Source: CAYJFX01 sp964370315 (GTDB lineage Bacteria; Spirochaetota; Spirochaetia; Treponematales; Treponemataceae). Taken from it: 64,000 nucleotides of DNA. This document shows positions 17,858-27,100 of the stretch, one piece after another. The stretch covers positions 1 through 64,000 of the forward strand of contig CAYJIS010000004.1 of the NCBI GenBank assembly GCA_964370315.1, written 5' to 3'. The notes beneath the pieces are model-generated. The model worked only from the letters and a program-made list of their open reading frames with translations, did no database searches and was not told the origin of the DNA. The position numbers and the translations under genes are program-made. Within the stretch, counting starts at the first letter, position 1. The number at the start of each line of letters is the position of its first letter.

Positions 17858-18228
17858 CATTTAAGTGAGTTTTGCTATGCTTGCTTTTACTACTTATGCA
17901 AAACTCGGTAAGTTGAAATTGGCATGGATGCCNNNNNNNNNNNNNNNNNNNNNNNNNNNNNNNNNNNNNNNNNNNNNNNNNNNNNNNNNNNNNNNNNNNN
18001 NNNNNNNNNNNNNNNNNNNNNNNNNNNNNNNNTGCTTGCTTTTACTACTTATGCAAAACTCGGTAAGTTGAAATTGGCATGGATGCCTATACCAAATCTA
18101 TTCGGTATTTTTGCTATCGCGACATGGATGTCGCCAAACGACACATTTAAGTGAGTTTTGCTATGCTTGCTTTTACTACTTATGCAAAACTCGGTAAGTT
18201 GAAATTGGCATGGATGCCAATTTCAACG
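17858..18228. repeat. 131-bp tandem repeat array of hairpin modules (with gap)
   Basis: At least three copies of a 131-bp unit, measured from TGCTTGC at 18033 to its next occurrence at 18164; an assembly gap lies within. The unit holds GAGTTTTGC...GCAAAACTC, a hairpin GGCAT-GG-ATGCC, and a hairpin GCGACAT-GG-ATGTCGC. In the last copy the arms extend to a 14-bp stem (GTTGAAATTGGCAT and its complement, loop GG) at about 18197-18226, directly against the stop codon of the LysM/M23 gene. It resembles REP-type palindromic elements. It fills the space between convergent genes and could act as a terminator for both. Confidence 0.8.
17933..18032. other. Assembly gap (100 N) inside the 131-bp repeat
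   Basis: Exactly 100 N. The flanks are the same repeat unit on both sides, so the true number of copies is unknown. Confidence 0.97.
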
Positions 18229-19074
18229 TCAACCCCTAGGAGCAGTTGCGGGATCTATTGGTTTACCTTGTTTATACACCATAAAATTCATTCGCGATTT
18301 TGCTGAAAGAGTGTCGTTACCAATATTACCAATAACTTGACCATATTGTACATAATCACCCTTGTTTACAGAAAGTGTCCCAAGTCCTGTATATACATAA
18401 ATATGTTCGGTTGTGTCTTGAACAAATACAACTTGTCCAAAACCTCGGTATACACCGCTAAACATTACTGTACCCGAACGAATGGCTTTTACATCTTCAC
18501 TCTCTTGCCCAGTTAAAGCAACTCCAGAAATTTTACCAGTAAGATATTCAACTTCACTAGCTTTTACAGGCCAAACAAGATTTATATTGCCCTTTCTATT
18601 TGAAACTTCACGAGGATCATCAGTAGTAATTTGAACAGGAGGGACATCATTTTGTCCTTGAGTAACTACAGGAGCACTTTGGGGCACCTTTAATATTTGT
18701 CCTATTTTTAATACAGATGATGCAGACAAATTATTTATACTTCTTAATTCATCGACGCTTATATTACTTTTTCTTGAAATGCTATATAAGGTGTCTCCTG
18801 CGACAACCTTGTATTCACCATATTGTGTATTTGAACTCTGTGATGGTCTAGTATCTTGATTTGGGATTATTAATTTTTGACCAATAGAAATAGCATTACT
18901 AGTACCCATGCCATTTGCTTTTTGTATATCTTGAACTGTAACACCATATTTTCTACTCAATGAATAAAGAGTTTCAGACTTTTCTACTGTATGAGTAAAG
19001 TTTTGAGAAACAAGTGGAAACATACAAAATACCATTACAGAGCATAGTATTATTACACGACATATTTTTTTCAT
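18229..19074 (-). CDS. LysM and M23-fold secreted protein
   Basis: A 281-residue exported protein. It has a signal peptide (hydrophobic residues ~6-20), two LysM peptidoglycan-binding repeats (about residues 28-72 and 86-130) and a C-terminal M23-like domain (about 165-275). The domain retains the fold but lacks the zinc ligands of active M23 peptidases: there is no HxxxD before the barrel and the usual HxH is replaced by RMNFMVY. This makes it a likely non-catalytic amidase activator of the NlpD/EnvC type. It lies 33 bp behind an HD-domain gene on the same strand. No clear ribosome-binding site is visible. Its 3' end abuts the repeat array. Confidence 0.82.
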   Translation of the reverse strand: MKKICRVIILCSVMVFCMFPLVSQNFTHTVEKSETLYSLSRKYGVTVQDIQKANGMGTSNAISIGQKLIIPNQDTRPSQSSNTQYGEYKVVAGDTLYSISRKSNISVDELRSINNLSASSVLKIGQILKVPQSAPVVTQGQNDVPPVQITTDDPREVSNRKGNINLVWPVKASEVEYLTGKISGVALTGQESEDVKAIRSGTVMFSGVYRGFGQVVFVQDTTEHIYVYTGLGTLSVNKGDYVQYGQVIGNIGNDTLSAKSRMNFMVYKQGKPIDPATAPRG

Positions 19075-19107
19075 ACACTATACTATCGGTATTAATTAAT
19101 GGGATAT

Positions 19108-20361
19108 TTAATCAAAAGAAGTAAAAATTGAGTGAACATCAATGCCACTAATAAGATTACCCTCAGGATATAATTTTAATAAATTAACCTTACCACCAGT
19201 AAGTTGCTTAGAAGTAATACCATGTACTATTGAACTATGAGCTTCAACATACGCTGCTATGTGATCAGCACAACGAACAATTTTTCCGTCAACGGGAGAA
19301 AATGAATCAATATTATGCTTTTCGCACAGATCTTCAAAACTTAAATCAGGTAAAGAAATTTTTCCAGTGGGTGAATCAAATAAAATCCTGTTTTCAAACT
19401 CATCATCAGTAAAGTATCGTAATTCATCTACATAAAAATCTTCCATAAGCGGAATAAGTTCTTCTTCAATCATATCAGCTTCAATTTGCTTAACAATAGA
19501 TGATAGAGTATCTGTAGCCTGTTTTACAGGAGAAATAATATCACGAGTAACGGCTTCTGGTAAATCATGAAAAAGTGCTGAAAAATAATTATTGTATAAA
19601 CGCTTTTCACAAAACTTAAAAGGCTTACCTGTTTGCTTCGAATAATAGTCTGCAGAATGCCTACTTAATAAAAGGGTAACAATCGCTACAAAAAACGAAT
19701 GCCCTAGCACAGTTGTTTTAGGTACACGAGGGGTTTGATTCCATCGGGCTTGAAACCGAAGTTGTTCTATAACCATTAAAAACTCATAGGGACGTTGCTT
19801 TGTCATAAGCAGCTGTAAACCCTTTAAATCTAAATATGGTTGCAAGTCACCATTTATAGATCGCTCAATGTTTTTTAAACGAAAGTCCTCATTTACAACA
19901 GCGAGCATTTCAAACTCTCTCAAAGCAGAATACTTATGTGCAGCTGTAAGAATCCTCTCAGTTAAACATGTTTCAGTAGTCTTTTGATTTTGTTTTCGAA
20001 TATAGGATTCAAACATAGAAAACAATTCAGTATCGTCAATTATGTCTTTGTATTGCTGAATTACCCATTCATTTAATTGTTCATATTCTTGAGGATAATC
20101 ACTTTTTATTCTTCGTTGTAATGGAGACTTGATATCACATAACGCAATTTTTTTTAAAATATCAAAAAGGGAAGCATACATAAGCCATTGCCAATCTACA
20201 ACTTTACCATCATTTTCTTCAAATTTGGCAAGTATATAGGCAATGACCATTTTTTCGCTTGACTTATCCATTTCAATTAAATCAAATGGCCGAACTAAAT
20301 CTGTCCACCGTTCAATTGAAAAACCCTCAAATAATTTTAATATAAAATCCTTACTTATCAT
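19108..20361 (-). CDS. HD-domain phosphohydrolase-like protein
   Basis: A 417-residue cytoplasmic protein. The second half has an HD-type metal site: His in LGHSFFVA (near residue 222), the HD pair in LFHDLPEA (near 263) and a later Asp around DHIAAY (near 375). This spacing suggests a YfbR-like phosphohydrolase acting on nucleotides, but the substrate is unknown. The N-terminal ~180 residues are helical and have no domain I recognise. It starts two bases after the second permease gene of the nucleoside-uptake unit, so co-transcription is likely; a nucleotide substrate would fit that setting. Confidence 0.8.
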   Translation of the reverse strand: MISKDFILKLFEGFSIERWTDLVRPFDLIEMDKSSEKMVIAYILAKFEENDGKVVDWQWLMYASLFDILKKIALCDIKSPLQRRIKSDYPQEYEQLNEWVIQQYKDIIDDTELFSMFESYIRKQNQKTTETCLTERILTAAHKYSALREFEMLAVVNEDFRLKNIERSINGDLQPYLDLKGLQLLMTKQRPYEFLMVIEQLRFQARWNQTPRVPKTTVLGHSFFVAIVTLLLSRHSADYYSKQTGKPFKFCEKRLYNNYFSALFHDLPEAVTRDIISPVKQATDTLSSIVKQIEADMIEEELIPLMEDFYVDELRYFTDDEFENRILFDSPTGKISLPDLSFEDLCEKHNIDSFSPVDGKIVRCADHIAAYVEAHSSIVHGITSKQLTGGKVNLLKLYPEGNLISGIDVHSIFTSFD

Positions 20362-20363
20362 TA

Positions 20364-21269
20364 TTAACTTGATCCCTGTTCATATGGCTTTCCTGCAACC
20401 CTAGGAGCATGATTTTTACCACTAAATACTACCAAGGCCAAAAGAGTTATTGCGTATGGTAATAGGCTGAAAAACTCCGAAGGAAAAAGGTCTCTCAAAG
20501 AAGGAATATTCACCACATAAATTGCAAAAGCTACTGCAAAACCAAATAATAGGGATGAGCCTGTAATGCCAAGTGGACGCCAACGGCCAAAAGAAACTGC
20601 TGCAATTGCAATAAACCCTGCACCGTTAATTGTATTCGAAGTATACTGAATCGTTTGAGTTAAAACCAAGCACCCACCAGCAAGACCTGCTAAAACGCCA
20701 GAAATTAAAACTGCAATATATCTCATTTTTTTTACCTTAATACCTGCAGATTCAACAGCATGAGGATGCTCTCCACAGGCTCTTAACCTCAAACCAAAAG
20801 GTACTTTGTAAAGAAAAAACCAAGCACAAATAATAACCGCAAGGGCAATAATTGCAGTGGGATATATTCCAAATGCCCCCGGAAGCATTCCTAGTTTATA
20901 TTGCCTTGTTCTGTCGGCATTAAAAATAATTTGAGAAAAGAAAACGGTTAAACCAGTAGAAAGAAGATTTATACCAGTCCCAGAAATAGTTTGATCTGCA
21001 TTCAAGGATACTGCGGCATATGCGTGAATAAGAGAAAAAATTCCCCCAGTAATTGCGCCAAAAAGTAAGGCAACCCAAACAGAACCGCCAAAAGAACCCT
21101 CAAGTAAAACATGAGTTGCGGCAGCAGTAAAAGCACCCATTCCCATTAAACCTTCAAGGGCAATATTTACAACACCTGACTTTTCGCAAATCATACCACC
21201 TGCAGCAGCAATTAAAATAGGTGATACTATCATCAAAATTGAAGGAATCATTCCAAAAATTACATCCAT
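20364..21269 (-). CDS. ABC transporter permease (nucleoside uptake, second subunit)
   Basis: A 301-residue inner-membrane permease of the BPD_transp_2 type with about eight to nine helices. It has the typical CEKSGVVNIALEGLM start (near residue 28). It overlaps the other permease gene by one base and is followed two bases later by the HD gene. In T. pallidum the corresponding gene set is pnrA-E, which imports purine nucleosides; this would be the PnrE-like subunit. Confidence 0.9.
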   Translation of the reverse strand: MDVIFGMIPSILMIVSPILIAAAGGMICEKSGVVNIALEGLMGMGAFTAAATHVLLEGSFGGSVWVALLFGAITGGIFSLIHAYAAVSLNADQTISGTGINLLSTGLTVFFSQIIFNADRTRQYKLGMLPGAFGIYPTAIIALAVIICAWFFLYKVPFGLRLRACGEHPHAVESAGIKVKKMRYIAVLISGVLAGLAGGCLVLTQTIQYTSNTINGAGFIAIAAVSFGRWRPLGITGSSLLFGFAVAFAIYVVNIPSLRDLFPSEFFSLLPYAITLLALVVFSGKNHAPRVAGKPYEQGSS

Positions 21270-22438
21270 TATTCTTTTCCTCCATTATCATTTGAAGATT
21301 TTAATAAGCTTTGTTCAAGCTCTTTCTTTTGTTGATATGCAAGATACATCTTTAAGCCAGCTCGAAGGGCAATAAATACAACAATAAGACCTTGAATAAT
21401 AAGGGTAATTTCCTTTGGAATACCGTTATCTTGCATAATACCTTGGGCTCGGGCAAGCATACCAAATAATAAACCAGCAACTAAGGTTCCACCAGCAGTT
21501 GAGTTACCAACAAGGGCAACTGCAATTCCGGCAAAACCGTACCCTTCTAAAACAGTAGGAATACGCCCAAACTCAAATGAACCTAAGGCAACAGAAGCTC
21601 CTGCTAAACCAGCGAAGGCTCCAGAAATTGCCATAGCTAACATAATACTCTTTATTACAGGAATACCTGAACAAAGGGCTGCATCTTTATTATACCCTGT
21701 TGCCCTAAGACCAAACCCAAGATTGGTTTTCTCCATTAAAAACCAATACAAAATTACGGCAATTGCAACAAAAAATATACTCATGTTCATTTTAGATGTA
21801 TTAGTTATCGTGTCAAAAAAATCAAGTCTCAATGATGCGGTTTCTGGAAATGTTGGTGTTTGATAGGTATTAGAACCAGGTACTCGTAAAAGAACAATAC
21901 GAGATATGTAAAGGGCAATGTAATTTAACATTATAGTTGCAACAACTTCGGATACTTCAAACTTAGCTTTTAAAAATCCAACAATACCACCCCAAACAGC
22001 ACCTGCAAGTACTGCTAATAAAACAGCAAGTATCCAGTGAATTGCAATAATTTGTGGTGCAAAAAGACCAACAAGGGTTGCAACGGTAAGACCGGCCAAA
22101 TACTGCCCTTCTCCACCAATGTTAAAAAGCCCTGCACGTGCTGCAAAGCCCATGGTTAAACCACAAAGAATATAAGGTACAGAAATATTAATCCATTCAC
22201 CTACATAACGAATTTCCCATCTCATTTCTCCACGATTATTCCAAAAAATTCCAGTTAGAACTTGCAAAAAAGACTGATACATTCCAATAGGATTTCTACC
22301 TACAATAAGTACAAGAATAGATCCAACAAAAAAACCTAAAAGAACTACTAAAACCGAAACGGCTGTATCTGAATGTAGTAAAAAATTTACAAAGGCATGT
22401 CTGTTATAATCTATTAATTTTAATGGTTTTTGCTTCAT
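21269..22438 (-). CDS. ABC transporter permease (nucleoside uptake, first subunit)
   Basis: A 389-residue permease with about ten helices and the family segment GLFNIGGEGQYLAGL near residue 108. It pairs with the permease encoded next to it to form the channel. The start lies two bases after the ATPase stop codon and its stop overlaps the next start, so the genes are one operon. It is PnrD-like by order. Confidence 0.9.
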   Translation of the reverse strand: MKQKPLKLIDYNRHAFVNFLLHSDTAVSVLVVLLGFFVGSILVLIVGRNPIGMYQSFLQVLTGIFWNNRGEMRWEIRYVGEWINISVPYILCGLTMGFAARAGLFNIGGEGQYLAGLTVATLVGLFAPQIIAIHWILAVLLAVLAGAVWGGIVGFLKAKFEVSEVVATIMLNYIALYISRIVLLRVPGSNTYQTPTFPETASLRLDFFDTITNTSKMNMSIFFVAIAVILYWFLMEKTNLGFGLRATGYNKDAALCSGIPVIKSIMLAMAISGAFAGLAGASVALGSFEFGRIPTVLEGYGFAGIAVALVGNSTAGGTLVAGLLFGMLARAQGIMQDNGIPKEITLIIQGLIVVFIALRAGLKMYLAYQQKKELEQSLLKSSNDNGGKE

Positions 22439-22440
22439 AG

Positions 22441-23976
22441 TTACACCTCGCTCGATTGTTTTTTTGAACCAGCCATCATAGCACCAATCTCACGCTCGGT
22501 AACCTCATCGGCATTTGAAAAACCTACAATTGAACCCTTAGAAATGGTTGCAATTTTATCGCAAAGATTCATAATCTCGTCAAGTTCAAAAGAAATTAAA
22601 AGTACTGCAGCACCTTGATCACGTATTTCTATAATCCGCTTTCGGATGTACGAAATAGCACCTACATCTAAACCTCTGGTCGGCTGGGCAACAATAAAAA
22701 CTTCAGGGGCAAGCTCTATTTCTCGGGCAATAATTAATTTTTGCTGATTGCCTCCAGACATACTACCAGTTGCAGTATTAGAACCCTTCCCGGCCCTAAT
22801 ATCAAAATCGTTTATCAGAGAAGTGGCCTTTGAATGCATGGCAGTAAAATTTAATACCCCCATGTTTTGGGTATAAGGGGCCTTATAATAATTCTTTATT
22901 ACTGTATTCTCGGCAATAGAAAACTCAGATACAAAGCCGTGCTTGTGACGGTCTTCAGGTATATGGGCAATCCCAGCCTCAATCCTTTTTCTAATAGATA
23001 ACTTTGAAATATCATTACCGTTTAAGAAAATTTGACCAGACTCTAAAGGAGATAAACCAGTAATTGCATATATGAGTTCTGACTGACCATTACCATCAAC
23101 ACCGGCAATACCTACAATTTCACCAGCTCTAACCCCTAATGTAAGGTCATTAACGGCCATTTGCCCACGAGAATCCTTAACACTAATGTGCTTAAGTCCA
23201 AGTACGGTCCTTGATGGAACAGCAGGACTTTTGTCAATTTTAAAATCAACTGCCTTTCCAACCATCATTTCTGCTAGATCACTTTCTGAAACATCCGATA
23301 CATTGACGGTGTCAATTAATTTTCCTCGACGTAAAACGGTACACCGGTCAGCAACGGCTTTAATTTCTTTTAATTTGTGGGTAATAATAATTATTGTCTT
23401 ACCCTCTTCTTTTAATAGCTTAATAATGTTTATAAGCTCATCAATCTCTTGAGGGGTAAGTACAGCAGTTGGTTCATCAAAAATAATTATGTTGGCATTT
23501 CGATAAAGAACCTTTAATATCTCAACACGCTGTTGCATACCAACAGTAATGTCTTCAATTTTGGCACTTGGATTTACCTTTAAACCATACCTTTCTGACA
23601 GTTCCTGAACGCGCTTTTCGGCTACATTTAAATCAAGGATCCCAAAACGGTTTGTGGTTTCAATACCCAAAACAATGTTCTCGGTTACGGTATAATTGTG
23701 TACAAGCTTAAAATGCTGGTGTACCATTCCAATACCTAAATCAGTGGCATCGTTGGAACTTTTAATTGATACCTCTTTGCCGTCAACCTTAATTATACCC
23801 TTGTCTGCAGAATATGAGCCGAACAAAATAGACATAAGGGTCGACTTCCCGGCTCCGTTCTCTCCCAAAAGGGACAAAACTTCATTCTTTCTAACGCTCA
23901 CTGTTACGTTGTCGTTGGCAACAACTCCTGGAAACGTTTTTGTAATCCCAACCATTTCAATAATATTTTCATTCAT
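22441..23976 (-). CDS. Duplicated ABC ATPase (nucleoside uptake)
   Basis: A 511-residue protein with two fused nucleotide-binding domains, as in sugar and nucleoside importers. The first Walker A is GENGAGKST (near residue 37) with Walker B IIFDEP near 160. The second domain begins near 255; its Walker A is altered to GVDGNGQSE, as is usual for the degenerate half of this family, and SGGNQQK is its signature. I start it at the ATG at 23976, where FTKTFPG-type sequence follows soon after; longer readings run into the repeat-rich leader. The upstream 327 bp separating it from the binding-protein gene are full of inverted repeats. Confidence 0.92.
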   Translation of the reverse strand: MNENIIEMVGITKTFPGVVANDNVTVSVRKNEVLSLLGENGAGKSTLMSILFGSYSADKGIIKVDGKEVSIKSSNDATDLGIGMVHQHFKLVHNYTVTENIVLGIETTNRFGILDLNVAEKRVQELSERYGLKVNPSAKIEDITVGMQQRVEILKVLYRNANIIIFDEPTAVLTPQEIDELINIIKLLKEEGKTIIIITHKLKEIKAVADRCTVLRRGKLIDTVNVSDVSESDLAEMMVGKAVDFKIDKSPAVPSRTVLGLKHISVKDSRGQMAVNDLTLGVRAGEIVGIAGVDGNGQSELIYAITGLSPLESGQIFLNGNDISKLSIRKRIEAGIAHIPEDRHKHGFVSEFSIAENTVIKNYYKAPYTQNMGVLNFTAMHSKATSLINDFDIRAGKGSNTATGSMSGGNQQKLIIAREIELAPEVFIVAQPTRGLDVGAISYIRKRIIEIRDQGAAVLLISFELDEIMNLCDKIATISKGSIVGFSNADEVTEREIGAMMAGSKKQSSEV

Positions 23977-24303
23977 GTAATAGTACCTAGAAAAAAGTAT
24001 TTGGGCGTTCCCCTGTAGACGTATTAATTGTAAATGGTCTACAGGGTCGCTCATTACGGGGTTACGCCATGTGGCTTCATTCGAATTAGTTAGTGAGCGA
24101 AACTATGTCGCCCACTAACTAATTCGAACGGCTTTGCCGCCCCTACAATCGCTAACGTACGTAAAATCACCCATCCCTGGGCGATTTTACGATTGATTTT
24201 TGCGTTGCAAAACTCATGACATAAAACATTTAGTGCCCTCCCTGGCACGCCATTTCAAGCCCTAAATGTCTCTCACATCACTAATTATACATTAGTAATT
24301 ATC
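23977..24303. repeat. Cluster of nested inverted repeats inside the nucleoside-uptake operon
   Basis: This gene-free stretch between the lipoprotein and ATPase genes is dense in palindromes. It holds CTGTAGAC/GTCTACAG (24013-24045), a 14-bp pair CGAATTAGTTAGTG/CACTAACTAATTCG (about 24080-24125), CGTAAAATC-CCCA with its complement around TCCC (about 24160-24190), and GTGCC/GGCAC around CTCCCT, enclosed by ACATTTAG/CTAAATGT (about 24226-24270). Several short modules (GCAAAACTC, CATTTA-GTG, hairpins with a TCC(A/C)TGG-like core) recur in the 17.9-kb array, so the two loci appear related. Cotranscribed RNA would fold strongly and could lower ATPase and permease expression relative to the binding protein. 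Confidence 0.75.
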
Positions 24304-25416
24304 TTAGTCGTCTTTTGCACCTAAGCCAGCAGGAACAATCCCAGCAGCCACAGAATCAGCATATGTTTTGTAAACCATAATATCACCAGCAATAATATCA
24401 GCTTTGATATCTTCTACTTGGCTAATGATGTCATCAGATAATTCTGAGTTTGTTGAAGCATATCCAACACCATCTTTAGCCATATCAAGCTCAATTACAC
24501 CACCAGTAAAGCTACCATCTTCTACACTTTCAAGAGCTAGTATAGCTGATGTTTCTACTCTTTTAATCATAGAAGTTAATACAGCAGACATATCGCCTTC
24601 GTAAATACCTTCTTCGTGTTGATCTGAGTCTACACCAATTGCCCAAACATTTTGGCCTTGTACTCTATATTCTTTTGCTTGTGCAATAGTTCCGTTTCCT
24701 GAACCACCAGCTGCAGAGAAAATAGTAAATACACCTGAATCATACCAGTTTTTAGCTTGTGCTTTAGCCTTATCTGGTGCGCCCCAGTCGTTTGTGTAGT
24801 AATCTACAATTGAAGAATCTGGAAGATTAGGCATTACATATTTAAGACCTTGAATGTATCCAACTTCAAATTTTGTAATTGTTGCACCAGGAACACCACC
24901 AATAAATCCAAATTTAGGATCTACAATACCGTCTTGTTGTGCTTGTAAAGCTGCAATAGCTCCTACCAAGAAAGAACCTTGTTCTTCTGCATAAATGTAC
25001 TCTTGAACATTAGGAGTGTTAACCCAGCTAACATCAACAATCATAAATGGTTGTTCTGGATATTCTTTTGCTACTTCACCAATTGCATCTGCAAAAGTAA
25101 ATCCTGTAGCAATAATTAAGTCATACCCGCGGTCTGCAGCTTGTTTTAGGTTAGGAACATACAAATCCTGAGTTTGACATGTTACTACATCGTATAGCGT
25201 TCCACGTCCAGCTTGGTCTTCCCAAGTGTCACCGTAGAATTCTAAAATACCTCTCCAAGCAGCAGCATTAAATGATTTATCATCAATACCTGTTGCATCT
25301 GTAATAATTCGTACAGTTGGAAGAGTTTCTTCTGATCCTGATGCACCTGAACATGATACAAATGCAAATACAGAAAGAATTGCAAGAGCAATTACAACTA
25401 GAAGAGTTTTTTTCAT
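24304..25416 (-). CDS. pnrA: BMP-family nucleoside-binding lipoprotein (PnrA/TmpC-like)
   Basis: A 370-residue substrate-binding lipoprotein with lipobox FVSC near residue 22. The mature part matches the BMP/PnrA family: TDATGIDDKSFN near residue 40 contains the Asp/Asn residues that hold the ribose in T. pallidum PnrA, followed by YDLIIATGF and FSAAGGSGNG. It should capture purine nucleosides for the ABC transporter encoded downstream. The ATG follows GGAGGT. It has its own promoter and is separated from the ATPase gene by an unusual palindrome-rich stretch, so it may be made in excess, as is common for binding proteins. Confidence 0.93.
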   Translation of the reverse strand: MKKTLLVVIALAILSVFAFVSCSGASGSEETLPTVRIITDATGIDDKSFNAAAWRGILEFYGDTWEDQAGRGTLYDVVTCQTQDLYVPNLKQAADRGYDLIIATGFTFADAIGEVAKEYPEQPFMIVDVSWVNTPNVQEYIYAEEQGSFLVGAIAALQAQQDGIVDPKFGFIGGVPGATITKFEVGYIQGLKYVMPNLPDSSIVDYYTNDWGAPDKAKAQAKNWYDSGVFTIFSAAGGSGNGTIAQAKEYRVQGQNVWAIGVDSDQHEEGIYEGDMSAVLTSMIKRVETSAILALESVEDGSFTGGVIELDMAKDGVGYASTNSELSDDIISQVEDIKADIIAGDIMVYKTYADSVAAGIVPAGLGAKDD

Positions 25417-25449
25417 TTTTACCTCCGTAAATAATTTAAGTATGATTAT

Positions 25450-25478
25450 ATTTTACCACTGTTTGAATGAAAAGACAA
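25450..25478 (-). promoter_or_regulatory. Promoter of nucleoside-uptake operon
   Basis: TTGTCT (25478-25473), 17 bp, TAAAAT (25455-25450) on the minus strand, giving a leader of about 27 nt with GGAGGT. Confidence 0.6.
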
Positions 25479-25530
25479 GCAGTAATTGTTTAATAAAGCA
25501 GTTTTTTGCATTAATAACACAAGGTATGTC

Positions 25531-25559
25531 TTGAGACTTTTTTATAAGCGCACTATACT
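25531..25559 (+). promoter_or_regulatory. Promoter of MFS gene, predicted leaderless
   Basis: TTGAGA (25531-25536), 17 bp, TATACT (25554-25559), then six bases to the ATG at 25566. No Shine-Dalgarno sequence. Confidence 0.7.
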
Positions 25560-25565
25560 AATCAC

Positions 25566-26822
25566 ATGCAAGATAGTAGCGAAATCTACAAAGATATTAA
25601 TAAAGATTTTTTAATAAAAAAATTTAGTTTATATGGATTATTAAAAAACCTAAAATTTTTTGAGCCATACCTTCTCATATATTTAACGGGGAACAACATA
25701 TCGTTATTACAAATTGGCTTTTTATTTTCCATACGAGAAATAGTTATAAATATTTTTGAAATTCCCTCTGGTCTTATAGCCGATTACTTTGGCAGAAAAA
25801 AAGAATTGTACGCATGTTTTATATTTTACATACTATCGTTTATTCTCTTTTATGTAAGCACAGATTTTAAAAGTGCTGCAATTGCAATGGCTTTCTTTGG
25901 CTTAGGAGAAGCCTTTCGTTCCGGAAGCCATAAAGCAATGATATACACCTACCTAGAACAAAAAGGATGGGAAAAACACAAAACATACGTATACGGAAAA
26001 ACACGTTCCAGATCTTTAATAGGAAGCGCAATAAGTTCTACACTAGGAATAATTATTATCTTAAGCGTTCCAAACTCTAGATATATTTTCCTAGCCTCTA
26101 CTGTTCCGTATATAATTGATTTTTTTCTTGTGGTATCGTATCCCAAATCACTCGATAAGGGTGTAAAAGGAAAGTACACAAGTATAAAAACGCACATTGC
26201 ACATACAAAGAATACCTTACTGCAAAATAAAAACTTACAAAAATTATTACTTTCAAATGCAACATTTGAAGCAATACTAAGCTCTATAAAAGATTATATT
26301 CAGCCAATACTCAGTGCCATAATTATTGGAAGTGGTTTTATAGTTTTTAGGAATGTAAGCTTAGAAGATAATCTCTCTATTGTTTTAGGGATTGCGTACA
26401 CAGTATTACATGTAGTTAGCTCTTTAGCAGCTAAAAATACATTTAAAATAAAGGCATTACTCGGTGGCGCACGCTCACTCAATACTGTCTATATTGCATT
26501 TGCCCTGAGCCTATCACTACTCGGTTTTAGTGTTACTCAAACGGTATTATTGTGCATTCTATTTACCCTTTTATATGTTTTGCAAAACATACGAAAACCC
26601 ATTTTTATAGATGTTTTAGATTCCAATATGGAAAAAACGCAAAGAGCAACTATGCTAAGCCTCGCATCACAGTTAAAATCTCTATTAATAATCATACTCG
26701 CCCCCTTAGCAGGCTTACTCGCAGATACCTTTGGTATGAATGTATTAATGATTAGTTTTGCAGCCATCATGCTTGTTTTGTTTCCATTTTCAAAGGCAAC
26801 CACCAAAACTGGTCATTATTAA
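25566..26822 (+). CDS. Major facilitator superfamily transporter
   Basis: A 418-residue inner-membrane protein with 12 predicted helices in two halves. The loop between helices 2 and 3 has the MFS signature variant GLIADYFGRKKEL (near residue 71), and GLLADTFG recurs near the C-terminal half. The substrate is unknown. It diverges from the nucleoside-uptake operon. Its mRNA is predicted to be leaderless. Confidence 0.88.
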   Translation: MQDSSEIYKDINKDFLIKKFSLYGLLKNLKFFEPYLLIYLTGNNISLLQIGFLFSIREIVINIFEIPSGLIADYFGRKKELYACFIFYILSFILFYVSTDFKSAAIAMAFFGLGEAFRSGSHKAMIYTYLEQKGWEKHKTYVYGKTRSRSLIGSAISSTLGIIIILSVPNSRYIFLASTVPYIIDFFLVVSYPKSLDKGVKGKYTSIKTHIAHTKNTLLQNKNLQKLLLSNATFEAILSSIKDYIQPILSAIIIGSGFIVFRNVSLEDNLSIVLGIAYTVLHVVSSLAAKNTFKIKALLGGARSLNTVYIAFALSLSLLGFSVTQTVLLCILFTLLYVLQNIRKPIFIDVLDSNMEKTQRATMLSLASQLKSLLIIILAPLAGLLADTFGMNVLMISFAAIMLVLFPFSKATTKTGHY

Positions 26823-27100
26823 AACACAGATTATTTTATAACTCCTAATTCGTAATTATATACACCACCATAATCCTTAACATCCTAAATATCCCTGACA
26901 AATCTTGTATTTTTTTAAAAACAGCTCTAAAAATGGTATTTTTTTTGCATAAAAACCCTATATATATAGTTAAGAATAAATAATTGCATATTTTACAATG
27001 ATACCGTAAAAGGCTAGAAGATTATTGTATATACCGCAATAGTTTTTTCAGGCATACAGCAAATTCTGTATTGAAAAATTTTACTAACAGGAGTATAATT

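Noticed and set aside
17858..18228. CRISPR array
   Set aside because: The repeated unit is 131 bp and contiguous, with no unique spacers between short repeats.
19075..19107. Leaderless promoter for the LysM/M23 gene at 19074
   Set aside because: TAGTAT and TATAGT boxes exist but no -35 box lies at a suitable distance.
24060..24180. Integron attC-like site (GAACGGC...GCTAAC)
   Set aside because: The paired GTTRRRY / RYYYAAC core sites with correct spacing are not present, and there are no integrase or cassettes nearby.
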